DNA of 64,000 nt. Source: DATBGZ01 sp036557785 (GTDB lineage: Bacteria > Actinomycetota > Actinomycetes > Mycobacteriales > Micromonosporaceae). Below, piece by piece: positions 8,721 through 18,205 of this stretch (its first letter is position 1; every line of letters begins with the position of its first letter). The stretch lies in assembly GCA_036557785.1 (NCBI GenBank), contig DATBGZ010000015.1, positions 1 through 64,000 on the forward strand, given 5' to 3'. The position numbers and the translations under genes were made by a program. Under the pieces are notes generated by a model. That model did no database searches and was not told the origin of the DNA. It was given only the letters and a program-made list of their open reading frames with translations.

Positions 8721-9383
8721 ATGAGGGTCCTTGTCGTCGAAGACCATGAGGTGCTGGCCCGCACGCTCGGGACCGGGCTGCGCCGTGAGGGCATGGCCGT
8801 CGACGTCGTGCTCGACGGCCGCGACGCGCTCGAGCACACCGCGCTCAGCCGCTACGACGTGGTCGTGCTCGACCGCGACCTGCCGGGCGTGCACGGCGAC
8901 GAGGTGTGCCGGCGGCTGGTGGCCCAGCAGTCGACCACGCGGGTGTTGATGCTGACGGCCGCGAGCACGGTGAAGGACCGGGTGACGGGCCTGGACCTGG
9001 GCGCTGACGACTACCTACCCAAGCCGTTCGACTTCGCCGAGCTGGTCGCCCGGGTCCGCGCCCTGGGCCGGCGGGCCACGGTGGCGCTCCCACCGATCCT
9101 GGAGTGCGGCGACCTGACCCTCGACCCGGGCCGGCGGGCAGCCTACCGAGGCGGGCGGCGCCTGACGCTCAGCCCCAAGGAACTCGCCGTCCTGGAGTGC
9201 CTGCTCACCTACGCCGGCGCGGTGGTCTCGGCCGAGCAGTTGCTGGAACGGGTCTGGGACGAGGCCGCCAATCCATTCACTCACACAGTCAAAACCACGA
9301 TTGGCCGGCTGCGCGCCAAGCTCGGCGAGCCGCCGCTGATCGAGACGGTCCGCGAGGGCGGGTACCGGATCGCGGTCGCGTGA
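8721..9383 (+). CDS. Response regulator, OmpR/PhoB type
   Basis: 220 aa from ATG 8721. The receiver domain (residues 1-115) carries acidic pair VVEDHE, phospho-acceptor Asp in VVVLDRDLPG, Thr in MLTAAS and Lys in DDYLPKPFD. The C-terminal winged helix (about 125-218) contains LSPKELAVLECLL and HTVKTTIGRLRAKLG. The stop overlaps the kinase start (TGATG). Likely target: the divergent ABC transporter and its own promoter in 8632-8720. Confidence 0.93.
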   Translation: MRVLVVEDHEVLARTLGTGLRREGMAVDVVLDGRDALEHTALSRYDVVVLDRDLPGVHGDEVCRRLVAQQSTTRVLMLTAASTVKDRVTGLDLGADDYLPKPFDFAELVARVRALGRRATVALPPILECGDLTLDPGRRAAYRGGRRLTLSPKELAVLECLLTYAGAVVSAEQLLERVWDEAANPFTHTVKTTIGRLRAKLGEPPLIETVREGGYRIAVA

Positions 9384-10507
9384 TGGGCCGAAGGCTGCGC
9401 ACCCGGTTGGCCGTACTGTACGGCGGCGTGTTCTTCGCCACCGGCGCGGTCCTGCTCGGGTTCGTCGACGCGGCGTTCTGGCAGGGCGGCTCCAGCCAGA
9501 CGGTGCCGGCCAACCATCCGGCGCAGACCGTCTCAGCCGCCGGTCGGCAGCACGGCGACGACCTGCGCCTGCTGCTGATCGCGTCGGCCGTGGGTCTGAT
9601 CGTCGCCGGGGTGCTCGCCGCCGTGCTCGGCTGGGCCATCGCGGGGCGGGCGTTGCGGCCGTTGCGCACGATGACGGCGACCGCCCAGGCCATCTCGGCC
9701 GACAGCCTGCACTCGCGAATCGGGCTGGACAGCCCGTACGAGGAGTTCGCCGAACTCGGTTCGACACTCGACGATCTCTTCGCGCGGCTCGACGCGGCAT
9801 TTCGATCCCAACGTGACTTCGTCGCCAACGCCTCACACGAGCTACGTACCCCACTGACCGCCGAACGGGCGCTGCTGCAGGTCGCGCTGGCCGACCCCGA
9901 CGTGAGCGTGCAGACCCTGCGCGCGGCCTGCGACGAAGTGCTGGCGCTCGGCGCCGCACAAGAGCACCTGATCGACTCGCTGCTCACGCTGGCCAGCAGC
10001 GAGCAGGCAATCGAGCGCTGGGAGCCGCTCGACCTCGCCGCGATCACCGCGGAGGTGACCCTGTCACGACAGGACGACGCGGCACGACGCGGCATCCAGC
10101 TCACCACGGCGCTGACGGACGCCACGGCATCCGGGGATCCGCGGCTGGTCGAGAGCCTGGTCGCCAACCTCGTCGACAACGCCATCCGGCACAACATCCC
10201 CGGTGGGCGGGTCGACGTCGCCACCTCGGGCACCGCCGTCACCGTGCACAACACCGGCCCAACGATCCCGCCCGCCGAGGTGGACCGGCTCTTCGAGCCC
10301 TTCCAGCGGCTGCGGCGCGAACGGGTACGCCCAGCCGAGGGGCATGGACTCGGGCTGACCATCGTTCGCGCCATCGCCGCTGCGCATGGCGCGGCCATCA
10401 CCACCCGTGCCCTCGACTCCGGCGGCCTCGTCGTCGAGGTGACCTTCCCGACGCATCGGCAAGCCGGAAACGCGTCCCGAGGGCGATCGTCCCCGCCTCG
10501 ACGCTGA
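9383..10507 (+). CDS. Sensor histidine kinase
   Basis: 374 aa. Two membrane helices (about residues 10-30 and 65-90) flank a short extracytoplasmic loop; then come a HAMP domain (AIAGRALRPLRTMTATAQAI), the H-box FVANASHELRTPLTAERALL with phospho-acceptor His, N-box NLVDNAIRHN and G-box EGHGLGLTIVRAIAAAHG. The short sensor loop is typical of kinases responding to membrane stress or to their own transporter. It is translationally coupled to the response regulator. Confidence 0.92.
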   Translation: MGRRLRTRLAVLYGGVFFATGAVLLGFVDAAFWQGGSSQTVPANHPAQTVSAAGRQHGDDLRLLLIASAVGLIVAGVLAAVLGWAIAGRALRPLRTMTATAQAISADSLHSRIGLDSPYEEFAELGSTLDDLFARLDAAFRSQRDFVANASHELRTPLTAERALLQVALADPDVSVQTLRAACDEVLALGAAQEHLIDSLLTLASSEQAIERWEPLDLAAITAEVTLSRQDDAARRGIQLTTALTDATASGDPRLVESLVANLVDNAIRHNIPGGRVDVATSGTAVTVHNTGPTIPPAEVDRLFEPFQRLRRERVRPAEGHGLGLTIVRAIAAAHGAAITTRALDSGGLVVEVTFPTHRQAGNASRGRSSPPRR

Positions 10508-10555
10508 TAGGTTCGTCGCGGGTGCACGTGGCCGCTGGACCGCGCCCGATCAGGG

Positions 10556-11437
10556 TCACCGCTGATCCGGGCTCCGGGCTCGGAGTCGGTTGTGGTGCTT
10601 GGTCAGGAACGCGTTGACTGTGGCGGCCACCGAGTCGACCTCCTCCTCGAGGGCGAAGTGGCCCGTGTCGAGCACCACGACGTCGGCGCCCGGGACATCG
10701 CGGCGGTACGCGTGTGCGCCGGCGGGGATGAAGAACGGGTCGTTGCCTCCCCAGACGGCCAGTACCGCGGGCGTACGGGTGCGCAGCCACGCCTGGAACT
10801 CCCCATAGCGCGCGACGGTGTGCTGGTAGTCCCACAAGAGGTCGGTCATGTACTCCCGGCGTCCGGGCCGGGCCAGCACCGCCTGATCGGCGAGGTACTG
10901 GCTCGGGTCGACATGCTCGGGGTTCCGTACGCCGGCGAGCCATTGCCCGCGGGTGCCGTCGCCGCTGAGCAACTCGTCGATCACCGCCTGGCCCGCGGCC
11001 CGATCGGCCCACCACTGTGCCACGGCAGTGAGTCCGGGCCCGAGCCCCTCGGTGTAGGCGTTGGCGTTCTGCGTTATCACGGCGGCGACCCGCCGGTCGT
11101 GGCTGAGCGCGACGCGGAAGCCGACGGGCGCGCCGAAGTCAAACAGGTATAGGGCGTACCGGTCGATGCCCAGCGCGTCGATGAGCGCGGCGATGATCTC
11201 AGCAAGGCGATCGAACGTCGGGCTTGCCGGCAGTGGGTCGGACAAGCCGAACCCGGGGTAGTCGGGAGCCAGGACGTGCCAGTGCTCGGCGAGCCGATCG
11301 ATCAGCCGGGTGTAATGCCGGCTGCTGGAGGGAAAGCCGTGGAGCAGGACCACAGCCGGGCGGGCAGCATCGCCCGCCTCGCGGACGAAGACGCCGGTAC
11401 CGTCGACGGGGACGGTACGGTGGCGGATGACGGACAT
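10556..11437 (-). CDS. Alpha/beta-hydrolase (haloalkane dehalogenase / epoxide hydrolase-like)
   Basis: 293 aa. Oxyanion motif VVLLHGFPSSSRHY, nucleophile elbow YLFDFGAPVGFR (an Asp nucleophile, as in dehalogenase/epoxide-hydrolase-like members, rather than Ser), and the catalytic His in DTGHFALEEEVD. No signal peptide, so cytoplasmic. RBS GGAGAG precedes the start. It is followed on the same strand, from the right, by OsmC and an FAD oxidoreductase, suggesting one detoxification transcript. The substrate is unknown. Confidence 0.85.
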   Translation of the reverse strand: MSVIRHRTVPVDGTGVFVREAGDAARPAVVLLHGFPSSSRHYTRLIDRLAEHWHVLAPDYPGFGLSDPLPASPTFDRLAEIIAALIDALGIDRYALYLFDFGAPVGFRVALSHDRRVAAVITQNANAYTEGLGPGLTAVAQWWADRAAGQAVIDELLSGDGTRGQWLAGVRNPEHVDPSQYLADQAVLARPGRREYMTDLLWDYQHTVARYGEFQAWLRTRTPAVLAVWGGNDPFFIPAGAHAYRRDVPGADVVVLDTGHFALEEEVDSVAATVNAFLTKHHNRLRARSPDQR

Positions 11438-11470
11438 GACTCTCCTTTGTAGACAGACGTGCCGGCGTCG

Positions 11471-12037
11471 TCAGTCGGTGTTCACCTCGATGGCGACCGG
11501 GACCTGACCGGTGAGGATGTCGTAGACCGCCGAGCGTGCCCGGGACTGCTCGACGAGCGCGCGCAGCGTCTCGGCCGGGGCGTCGCCCTTGATCGTGAAC
11601 CGGACCGTGATCCGCTGGTACCCGTTGCGTACCTCCGGGTTGAGCCCCAGGATCCCGTTGAGGTCGATGTCGCCGGTCACGGTTGAGCTGACTGCGGTGA
11701 GGCGGATGCCGCGGGCCGCGGCGATGTTGGCCAACCCCGCGGTCAGGCACGTGGCGAGCGCGTGGAGGACGAACTCCACCGGCGTCGGCCCGTTATCCCG
11801 ACCGACCAGGATGGCCGGATGGTCGGCATCGAAGTGGAACGTCCGCGCGTGGCTGCGCTCCTCGCCCACGCCGTAGAAGCCGTCGATGGTGCTGCGGCTG
11901 TGGGTGCCGCTGAGCCACTCATTGCTGGCACGGAACTCGAACCGTGCCGCCTGGGGCGCGGCCTTGACCGCATCGAGGGTGGCGAAGAGGGCGGCGGTGT
12001 CGACGCCATTGCGCGTCGACGCTTCGGCGGTAGTCAT
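11471..12037 (-). CDS. OsmC/Ohr-family protein
   Basis: 188 aa. The ATG at 12037 is chosen because a strong AAGGAG site lies 6-7 bp upstream; an ATG at 12052 would overlap the previous stop. The OsmC fold is visible: GPTPVEFVLHALATCLTAGLANIAAARGI with the first conserved Cys, beta-strand ITVRFTIKGDAPA, and the helix with SAVYDILTGQVPV. The second redox Cys of classical Ohr is not present, as in the broader OsmC-like group. Probable role in peroxide or electrophile handling. It lies between FAD oxidoreductase and hydrolase genes. Confidence 0.88.
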   Translation of the reverse strand: MTTAEASTRNGVDTAALFATLDAVKAAPQAARFEFRASNEWLSGTHSRSTIDGFYGVGEERSHARTFHFDADHPAILVGRDNGPTPVEFVLHALATCLTAGLANIAAARGIRLTAVSSTVTGDIDLNGILGLNPEVRNGYQRITVRFTIKGDAPAETLRALVEQSRARSAVYDILTGQVPVAIEVNTD

Positions 12038-12048
12038 GCGGATCTCCT

Positions 12049-13269
12049 TCATTCGGGCCGGGCGAGCTCGTGCTCGTCCGGAGTTGGGCGGGCGGCCAAC
12101 TCGGCCGCCTCGACATCGAGTGCGTGACTGAGCCGCCGTTGCAGCGCGACGAACGCGCTGACCGGCGGGTACTTCGCCAACGCGCAGGTCAGGTCGAAGA
12201 CCTCCCGCAGCGCCCGATCGCGGAGCCGTTGATAGCCGGCGAGCGCGGTGCTCTCCTCCGCGTCGCCCCGCAACACCGCGTCCAGCGCTACGGCGAGCAG
12301 TTCCGCGTCCCGGTAGGCGTCGGACAGGCCGTGGCCGGTGACCGGATCGCGGTGGTAGCCCGAGTCGCCGACCAATGCCCAGCCGGGGCCGTGGGCCTGG
12401 CGCAGTCGGTTCGGCGCCCGCAGCATCATGGCGACCGGTGACGTGCGCCGCCCGGCGCGCAGCCGTGCCGACAGGTCGGGCGCAGCGACGTCGAGCTGCG
12501 CGGTCAGCGCGTCCGCGGCGCGGGCGCTGCCGCGCCGACCCGCGCGCGCTTCAGCGGTCGGGCTTCCCACCCAGATGCACGCCTCGCCGCGGTGGGTAGG
12601 AAACACGCCGACCAACGCACGGTCGGCGATGAACAGCTCGATGCCGGACCAGGCGACCCCAGCGAAGTACGCGTACCGCATCGCGCCCTGACAGTGCCGG
12701 TCTTCGATGATGGCGGCGCCGACCGACCGTGCCACGCGCGACCCCAGCCCGTCCGCGCCGACGACGACACGAGCGTCGATCTCCAGCGGCTCGCCCGACC
12801 GGTCGTGACCCCGCACGCCGATCGCTCGGCCCTCGGCGTTGAGCTTGACTCCGGTGACCGTGACGCCCGGTCGCATATGGACACCCGCGCGAGCGGCGGC
12901 CTCGGCGAGCAGGGTGTCCAGGACGTAACGGCGGGGCGCGACCAGGAGGTCCACGCCGGCCTTGTCCTTGACGGCCAGCGTCAGCGACTCCCCGGCCGCG
13001 GTGATGGTGACCTGGCGGATCGCTGGCGCGCCACTGGCGAGCACGGCGGGCAGCACGCGCCACCGGTGCAACTGAACGACACCAGGTCGAGCGATCTGGT
13101 GGGTCGACAGCGTGTCGGCCGGGAAGATCGCCCGATCGACGAGCGCGACGTCATGGCCGAGCCGACCCAGCAGCAGCGCGGTGCTCGCACCGCCCGCTCG
13201 GGCTCCCACCACGACCACGTCGTGGCGATAGCGGCGACCGGTGCCCGCCTGGATATGGTCGGTGGCCAT
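12049..13269 (-). CDS. FAD-dependent oxidoreductase (geranylgeranyl reductase / PHBH-like)
   Basis: 406 aa from ATG 13269 with GAGGAG upstream. N-terminal FAD motif DVVVVGARAGGASTALLLGR, second FAD contact RVVVGADGLGSRVAR, and the late motif GPGWALVGDSGYHRDPVTGHGLSDAYRDAELL, seen in flavin monooxygenases and reductases of the group A / geranylgeranyl reductase type. Cytoplasmic. It starts the FAD-OsmC-hydrolase run. Whether it hydroxylates or reduces cannot be told. Confidence 0.85.
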   Translation of the reverse strand: MATDHIQAGTGRRYRHDVVVVGARAGGASTALLLGRLGHDVALVDRAIFPADTLSTHQIARPGVVQLHRWRVLPAVLASGAPAIRQVTITAAGESLTLAVKDKAGVDLLVAPRRYVLDTLLAEAAARAGVHMRPGVTVTGVKLNAEGRAIGVRGHDRSGEPLEIDARVVVGADGLGSRVARSVGAAIIEDRHCQGAMRYAYFAGVAWSGIELFIADRALVGVFPTHRGEACIWVGSPTAEARAGRRGSARAADALTAQLDVAAPDLSARLRAGRRTSPVAMMLRAPNRLRQAHGPGWALVGDSGYHRDPVTGHGLSDAYRDAELLAVALDAVLRGDAEESTALAGYQRLRDRALREVFDLTCALAKYPPVSAFVALQRRLSHALDVEAAELAARPTPDEHELARPE

Positions 13270-13335
13270 GACGAGCGCTCTCCTCTGCCCGGCCACGCCC
13301 CGTGACGTGGCCGATGGTGGCGTCGCCGATGGCCG

Positions 13336-13497
13336 TTACGGAACCACCTCTACCCAGCCACGGATCATGTCCGCGGTCACGGCGTCCGCGAGTTCCGGGT
13401 GGTCGCGGCGTAGGTGCTCCCGGGTGAGCGACACGACTTCGTCGTCGTCGGCCCCGCGGATCACGTGTCCGCACTCGCAGGTGATCTGGCTCGCCAT
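13336..13497 (-). CDS. DUF1059 small zinc-binding-type protein
   Basis: 53 aa from ATG 13497 (MASQITCECGHVIRGADDDE), after a GAGAGG ribosome site. The CxCG start and the HLRRDHPEL helix with paired His match DUF1059 proteins of about 55-60 aa. Function unknown; family members often lie beside redox genes. It is on the same strand as, and 66 bp before, the FAD oxidoreductase. Confidence 0.8.
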   Translation of the reverse strand: MASQITCECGHVIRGADDDEVVSLTREHLRRDHPELADAVTADMIRGWVEVVP

Positions 13498-13605
13498 CGG
13501 TCGACCTCTCTGCGCCAAGCATGGGTGGCGGTGCCTGTCGCGACATTGGCGACAGCCTTGACGAATACCCTGTCGGAACCCTAAAGGTGCAGGTGGGAGG
13601 TGTCA

Positions 13606-14382
13606 GTGAGCCAGCCGGACAGTACGGCCGAGGTGCGGGTTCAGCTCTGTGGTCGGTTCGCGTTCGTGGTCGCGGGCAGCGATGTGCACGCCGCGCTGCC
13701 GGGACGGCGGGCACGGCTGCTGCTGGCGTACCTGGTGGCGCACCGCGACCAGGCGACCAGCCGCGGCAGTCTCCTCGCCGCGCTCTGGCCGGATGGTGGC
13801 AGCGACTCGTCGGCCGCGTCGTTGACCGTCGTGCTGTCCAAGGTTCGGGCGCTGATCGTCCCCGCGGAGATCGCTGGCCGGGGCACGTTGCAGCTTCGGC
13901 TGCCGCCGGGGGCAATCGTCGATGTCGAGCGGGCGGTCGAGGCTGTCCACCAGGCAGAGTCCGCGGCCGCCCAGCAGCAATGGCATCGCGCGTGGGGGCC
14001 CGCCGTGGCCGCGCAGCTGATCGCCGCGCGCGGCTTCCTCCCCGAGTACGACGAGTCGTGGATCGAGCCGTGGCGGGCTCAGGTGGAGCTCATCTACCAG
14101 CGGGCGCTGATCTGCTACGCGCAGGCATGCCTGGGGATCGGCGGCCCGGAACTGCCGGGTGCCGAGCGCTCCGCGCGCCGGCTGATCGAACGGGCGCCGT
14201 TCTCGGAGACCGGATACCGGCTTCTGATGCAGGCGTTGGCGCAGCGCAGCGACACGACCGCGGCACTGGCCGTCTACGACCAGCTCCGCCGGGCCCTCCG
14301 CGACGAGCTCGGTGTCGACCCGGGCCCGGAAGCACGACGGCTTCACCGCGAGTTGTTGGAGGCGACCCGCGACTCGGGTTGA
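13606..14382 (+). CDS. SARP/AfsR-type regulator, BTAD domain
   Basis: 258 aa from GTG 13606 with GGGAGG 5 bp upstream; an in-frame GTG at 13600 is less well placed. Residues about 8-90 form an OmpR-type winged helix (LPGRRARLLLAYLVAHRD, SLTVVLSKVRALI). Residues 100-255 form the bacterial transcriptional activation domain, ending in YDQLRRALRDELGVDPGPEARRLHRELL. The length matches stand-alone SARPs that activate secondary metabolism, but no biosynthetic genes flank it. Divergent from the DUF1059 gene, which together with the FAD oxidoreductase is a plausible target. Confidence 0.85.
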   Translation: MSQPDSTAEVRVQLCGRFAFVVAGSDVHAALPGRRARLLLAYLVAHRDQATSRGSLLAALWPDGGSDSSAASLTVVLSKVRALIVPAEIAGRGTLQLRLPPGAIVDVERAVEAVHQAESAAAQQQWHRAWGPAVAAQLIAARGFLPEYDESWIEPWRAQVELIYQRALICYAQACLGIGGPELPGAERSARRLIERAPFSETGYRLLMQALAQRSDTTAALAVYDQLRRALRDELGVDPGPEARRLHRELLEATRDSG

Positions 14383-14473
14383 CCGGCCAGCGGGGTGGCA
14401 GAAGCGACATTATCAGCGACGAAGAGCACACCCGAGCCGACGTCGCTGTGTACCACGCGACGAGGAGGTTGAC

Positions 14474-15001
14474 ATGTTCGGGACGAGCTTGGCCTGCCCG
14501 CTCGAGGTGATCGGGGTCATCCAGAGTGGACGAACCGCCGCGGAGAGCACGCCGATCCAGGCCGCGCTCAACCGGGACGAGGTCGCCACGATCGAGCTGT
14601 ATGAACCCTTCGCGGAGGGCCTGTTGGGCCTGGCCGGATTCGACTACATCTGGCTGCTGACCTGGCTGCACCGGTCCGACACGCCCGTGGCGCCCGTCTC
14701 ACTCACCCCGGTGCCGTTTCTCCTGCGCCCGCAGCAGCAGCGGATGGGGCTCTTCGCGACCCGAGCCCCACGGCGCATCAACCCGATCGGCCTGAGCCTC
14801 GTGCGGGTCGTGGACGTCACCGACACCCGGATACGGTTCGCCGGAGTCGACATGCTCGACGGAACCCCGGTCGTGGACATCAAGCCCTACGTCAGCCGTT
14901 TCGATCGACCCGAGGGCGAGCCTCGCTGTGGCTGGTTCGACACCGTCGCGACGCAGCCCGCGATCACCCCGGCCGAACTCGACCAGCGCGACGCCGGGTG
15001 A
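14474..15001 (+). CDS. trmO: TrmO/TsaA-type tRNA N6-methyltransferase
   Basis: 175 aa from ATG 14474 with GAGGAGGT upstream. Conserved segments: GFDYIWLLTWLHRSD, LRPQQQRMGLFATRAPRRINPIGLSLV and GTPVVDIKPYVSRFD. These define the UPF0066/VirR-like beta-barrel family whose E. coli member TrmO methylates t6A37 of threonine tRNAs using SAM. Some actinomycete relatives have other roles, so the exact substrate is inferred. It sits alone after the SARP gene. Confidence 0.88.
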   Translation: MFGTSLACPLEVIGVIQSGRTAAESTPIQAALNRDEVATIELYEPFAEGLLGLAGFDYIWLLTWLHRSDTPVAPVSLTPVPFLLRPQQQRMGLFATRAPRRINPIGLSLVRVVDVTDTRIRFAGVDMLDGTPVVDIKPYVSRFDRPEGEPRCGWFDTVATQPAITPAELDQRDAG

Positions 15002-15025
15002 CGCGAGCGGCAGCGCCGCCACCTG

Positions 15026-16081
15026 CTACCGGCGCTCGGCGATGGCGAGGAAGCGGTGGGGAGAGTCGTCGTAGGTGCGAAGGCTCCAGCCCGTCTCGTC
15101 GGCCAACGAACGCAGCGGCACCTCGGCCAACGGCTCGTCCGGGCGCAGCGTGCGGCCGTGGCGGGCGGCGAGCGCGGCCCGTCCCGACGGGTGGAAGAGC
15201 ACGAGTCGGCCCCTGGTTCGAGTGACGCGGGCAAGTTCGTGCATGCCCCGGTACGCATCGGGGAGGTGGGTGATCAGCCCGGCCGCGAACACGGCGTCAA
15301 CCGCGGCGTCACGGATCGGGATGCGCAGGGCGTCACCGAGGATCAGCGTGCCGTAGATGTCGCGGGCCTGTTGTCGCGCGGCCGCGAGCATCTGCGGGGT
15401 CAGGTCGATACCGATGACCGTGCCGCTCCAGCCCACGGCCCGGCGCAGCGACTGGAGGGCGCGGCCGGTGCCGCAGCCGACATCGATGGCCGTACCGCCC
15501 TCGCTCAGCTGCGCCTCGGCCACGGCCGCGGCGTACGCGGGTTGGTCCGCCCCGAACTTGGTATCCCAGGTCGATGCTCGAATGGCGAAGAATGCCCGCG
15601 ACTCGCTGACATACCACGTACTCGGCCCGCCGAGTCTTGCCGCGACGTGTCGGATCACGGGCCAGGCCGGTACGTACACATCGACGACGATGTCCGCGTC
15701 GCCGCGGCGGTCATCGGCGTCACCGCTGTCGGGCGGTGGGGTACGCAGCCAGATCACCACGTCCCAACCCAGGTCACCGGGCGCCCGCCGCCACCCGGGC
15801 CCATCGGCAACGACGATCGGCTCCCCGGCCTGCATCCCGTCCACCACGCCATCTACTGACCTCGATGCCGACGGTGTGAGGCGCCGACAGGCGCGACCCG
15901 CACCGAGCAGTCGTTCGGCAAGACGGTCGGCGACCCACGTCGTCAACCCGTCGTGGCCATCGACAACAACCGACCGGCAGCGGGCCACGGCCAGGTGGAG
16001 ATGGTCGAGCACCTCGGCCCACCTGCCCACCTGCTCGGCACCACAGTTGGGTGGCCCGACCGCCGACCGGCCAACGTCCAT
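15026..16081 (-). CDS. SAM-dependent methyltransferase with degenerate kinase-like N-terminus
   Basis: 351 aa. Residues about 185-345 are a class I methyltransferase: motif I GGTAIDVGCGTGRALQSLRR, acidic GIDLTPQML, GDALRIPIRDAAVDAVFAAG and RVTRTRGRLVLFHPSG. Residues about 30-150 resemble an actinobacterial uridine-kinase-like P-loop protein (SVVVDGHDGLTTWVADRLAE, DVVIWLRT, DIVVDVYVP), but the Walker A Gly-Lys-Thr is lost (GHDGLTTW). The N-domain probably cannot bind ATP normally. Substrate unknown. Convergent with trmO (24 bp between stops). Confidence 0.8.
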   Translation of the reverse strand: MDVGRSAVGPPNCGAEQVGRWAEVLDHLHLAVARCRSVVVDGHDGLTTWVADRLAERLLGAGRACRRLTPSASRSVDGVVDGMQAGEPIVVADGPGWRRAPGDLGWDVVIWLRTPPPDSGDADDRRGDADIVVDVYVPAWPVIRHVAARLGGPSTWYVSESRAFFAIRASTWDTKFGADQPAYAAAVAEAQLSEGGTAIDVGCGTGRALQSLRRAVGWSGTVIGIDLTPQMLAAARQQARDIYGTLILGDALRIPIRDAAVDAVFAAGLITHLPDAYRGMHELARVTRTRGRLVLFHPSGRAALAARHGRTLRPDEPLAEVPLRSLADETGWSLRTYDDSPHRFLAIAERR

Positions 16082-16177
16082 GCAACCATCATGCAGGTGC
16101 GGCCGTAGACCCGCCAGTAGGCTTGCGAATGCCAGGCAATCCTTCCTAAGCTCCTCGCGGATTCGGCCCGCAGTTGG

Positions 16178-17320
16178 TCAGGCCAGCTCACGCAGGCGGC
16201 GCGCGGCGTGCTCGGGGACGACGTCGTTGGAGAACATGTCCATCCCGGCTTCGGTCCCAGCGAGATACTTCAGCGCGGTCGGGCTGCGGCGGTTGGAGAA
16301 CAACTCCAGATGAAGGGCGAGTTCCTCGACTCCTGGCACGCTGCCCGTCACCGGGGCCTGATGCCAGGCCGCCACGTATGGGGTCGGCGTCGGGAACAGC
16401 CGGCCGAACCTGCGCAGCACATCGAGGTATATCTCGCCCAGCGCGTCGCGCTCGACGGCTGCGAGGCTGGGCAGGTCGGGCACCCGGATCCGCGGGTAGA
16501 GGTGCAGCTCGTACGGCCACTTCGCCGCGAAGGGGACGAACGCCAGCCAGTGCTCGTTGGACGCCACGACGCGCTCGCGGTCGGCGACGTTGGCCGCCAC
16601 CAGGTCCTCGAAGAGGTTCGCGCCGTGCTCGCGTCGGTACGCGACTGCCCGGCCCAGCATGCGGGCGGTCCGCGGCAGGACGACCGGGTACGCGTAGATC
16701 TGCCCGTGGGGGTGCCGCTGGGTCACCCCGATCTCCTCGCCCCGGTTCTCGAAGCAGAAGACCTGCGCGACGTCGGGCCGGGCGGACAGCTCGGCGGTGC
16801 GATCGGCCCACGCCTCGAGCACCAACCGCGCCTGCTCGGTGGTGAGGTCGGCGAAGGTCACGTCGTGGCGCTGATCGAAGCAGATCACTTCGCATCGGCC
16901 CACGGCGGGCGCGACGGGATGCGGGGTCGCGTCCGGCTCGATCGGCGCATCGCCCTGGCCCACCAGGGCCGGGAACCTGTTGGCGAAAACGGCGACCGCG
17001 TACTCGGCGGCGGGCACCTCCGTGAGATGGTCGCTCGTGGACGGACACAGCGGGCAGGCATCGGCGGCAGGCAGGAAGGTGCGGGCCTGCCGGTGGGTCG
17101 CGACGATGACCCACTCGCCGGTGAGCGGGTCGAAGCGCGCCTGCCCCGGCGGCGGCTGGGGCGGCAGTTCGCGCCGGTCGGGCGGTGCCTCGCGGGTTGT
17201 CGACGGCGGGTCGTAGTAGAACAGGTCCCGGCCATCCGCGAGTCGCGCGTCGGTACGGACTGCTCGCACACCGACGCCGGAGCGGGGCGCGTCGCCTGGG
17301 GATGCGATGGTGGACCTCAC
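16178..17320 (-). CDS. galT: Galactose-1-phosphate uridylyltransferase
   Basis: 380 aa. Residues about 60-80 FDPLTGEWVIVATHRQ, zinc-site pair ACPLCPS, the active-site HPHGQIYAYPVV (nucleophilic His) and C-terminal LHLELFSNRRSPTALKYLAG all match GalT. It exchanges galactose-1-P with UDP-glucose in the Leloir pathway. It is divergent from the deoR-galK pair across 73 bp, so all three are probably co-regulated. No galE is seen in the window. Confidence 0.95.
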   Translation of the reverse strand: MRSTIASPGDAPRSGVGVRAVRTDARLADGRDLFYYDPPSTTREAPPDRRELPPQPPPGQARFDPLTGEWVIVATHRQARTFLPAADACPLCPSTSDHLTEVPAAEYAVAVFANRFPALVGQGDAPIEPDATPHPVAPAVGRCEVICFDQRHDVTFADLTTEQARLVLEAWADRTAELSARPDVAQVFCFENRGEEIGVTQRHPHGQIYAYPVVLPRTARMLGRAVAYRREHGANLFEDLVAANVADRERVVASNEHWLAFVPFAAKWPYELHLYPRIRVPDLPSLAAVERDALGEIYLDVLRRFGRLFPTPTPYVAAWHQAPVTGSVPGVEELALHLELFSNRRSPTALKYLAGTEAGMDMFSNDVVPEHAARRLRELA

Positions 17321-17343
17321 GCCGGTAACCTAGTCGGGCAATG

Positions 17344-17369
17344 TCACAGAATCAAACAGCCTCTCACAG
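17344..17369. promoter_or_regulatory. Candidate operator in the galT / deoR divergent promoter
   Basis: Two direct TCACAG hexamers (17344-17349 and 17364-17369) are spaced 20 bp apart, about two helical turns, in the 73-bp gap between galT and deoR, with an AT-richer AATCAAACAG between them. DeoR-family repressors often bind such repeated half-sites. Assignment is positional inference. Confidence 0.35.
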
Positions 17370-17393
17370 GGCCGATCATGGCAGGAGGCCGCC

Positions 17394-18205
17394 GTGTTGG
17401 GCGCGCAGCGTCGCAGCGCGATCGTGAGCGAGGTGCGCCGCCGGGGCGGGATCCGGGTCAGCGAGCTCGCGGCGGCGCTGGGCGTCTCCGAGATGACCGT
17501 GCGCCGGGACGTCGACGCTCTCGTCGAGCAGGGGCTGCTTGCCCGGGTCCACGGCGGCGTGCTGCCCGCCGGTACAGAGGACAACCACGGCGGCATCGTC
17601 GATACGGCCGCCGACGAGCCCGACTTCACCGCCAAGCGGGCCCGGCAGGCGGCACAGAAGGCCGCGATCGCCGCCGCGGCCGCGGCCCTGGTGACGCCGG
17701 GCACGGCGATCGGGATCTCGGCGGGCACCACGACGGCGGCTCTCGCACAGGAGCTCACAGGAGTGAACAACCTCACGGTTGTCACCAACTCGGTCGCGGT
17801 CTCCGATGTGCTGCACCGGGCGGCCAATGACACGCGGACCGTGATCCTGACCGGCGGCCTTCGTACCCGCTCCGACGCGCTCGTTGGCCCCACCGCGATG
17901 GCCGCGCTCGCCGGGATCAACCTCGACACGCTCTTCCTTGGCGTGCACGGCATGGCTGACCGGGGCGGTTTCACGACACCCAATCTCGCCGAGGCACAGC
18001 TGAACCAGGCCCTCGTCACGGCCGCTCGCCGGGTCGTGGTGCTGGCCGACCACACGAAATGGGGCGTCGTCGGCATCGCGACGATCATCCCCCTCGACGA
18101 GGCGCACCTGGTCGTCACCGACAGCGGCCTCGACACCACCGCGCTGGAGTGTCTGCGCGAGCACGTGGGCGAGGTCGTCACCGCGACAGTGTCTGGAGTG
18201 GACAG

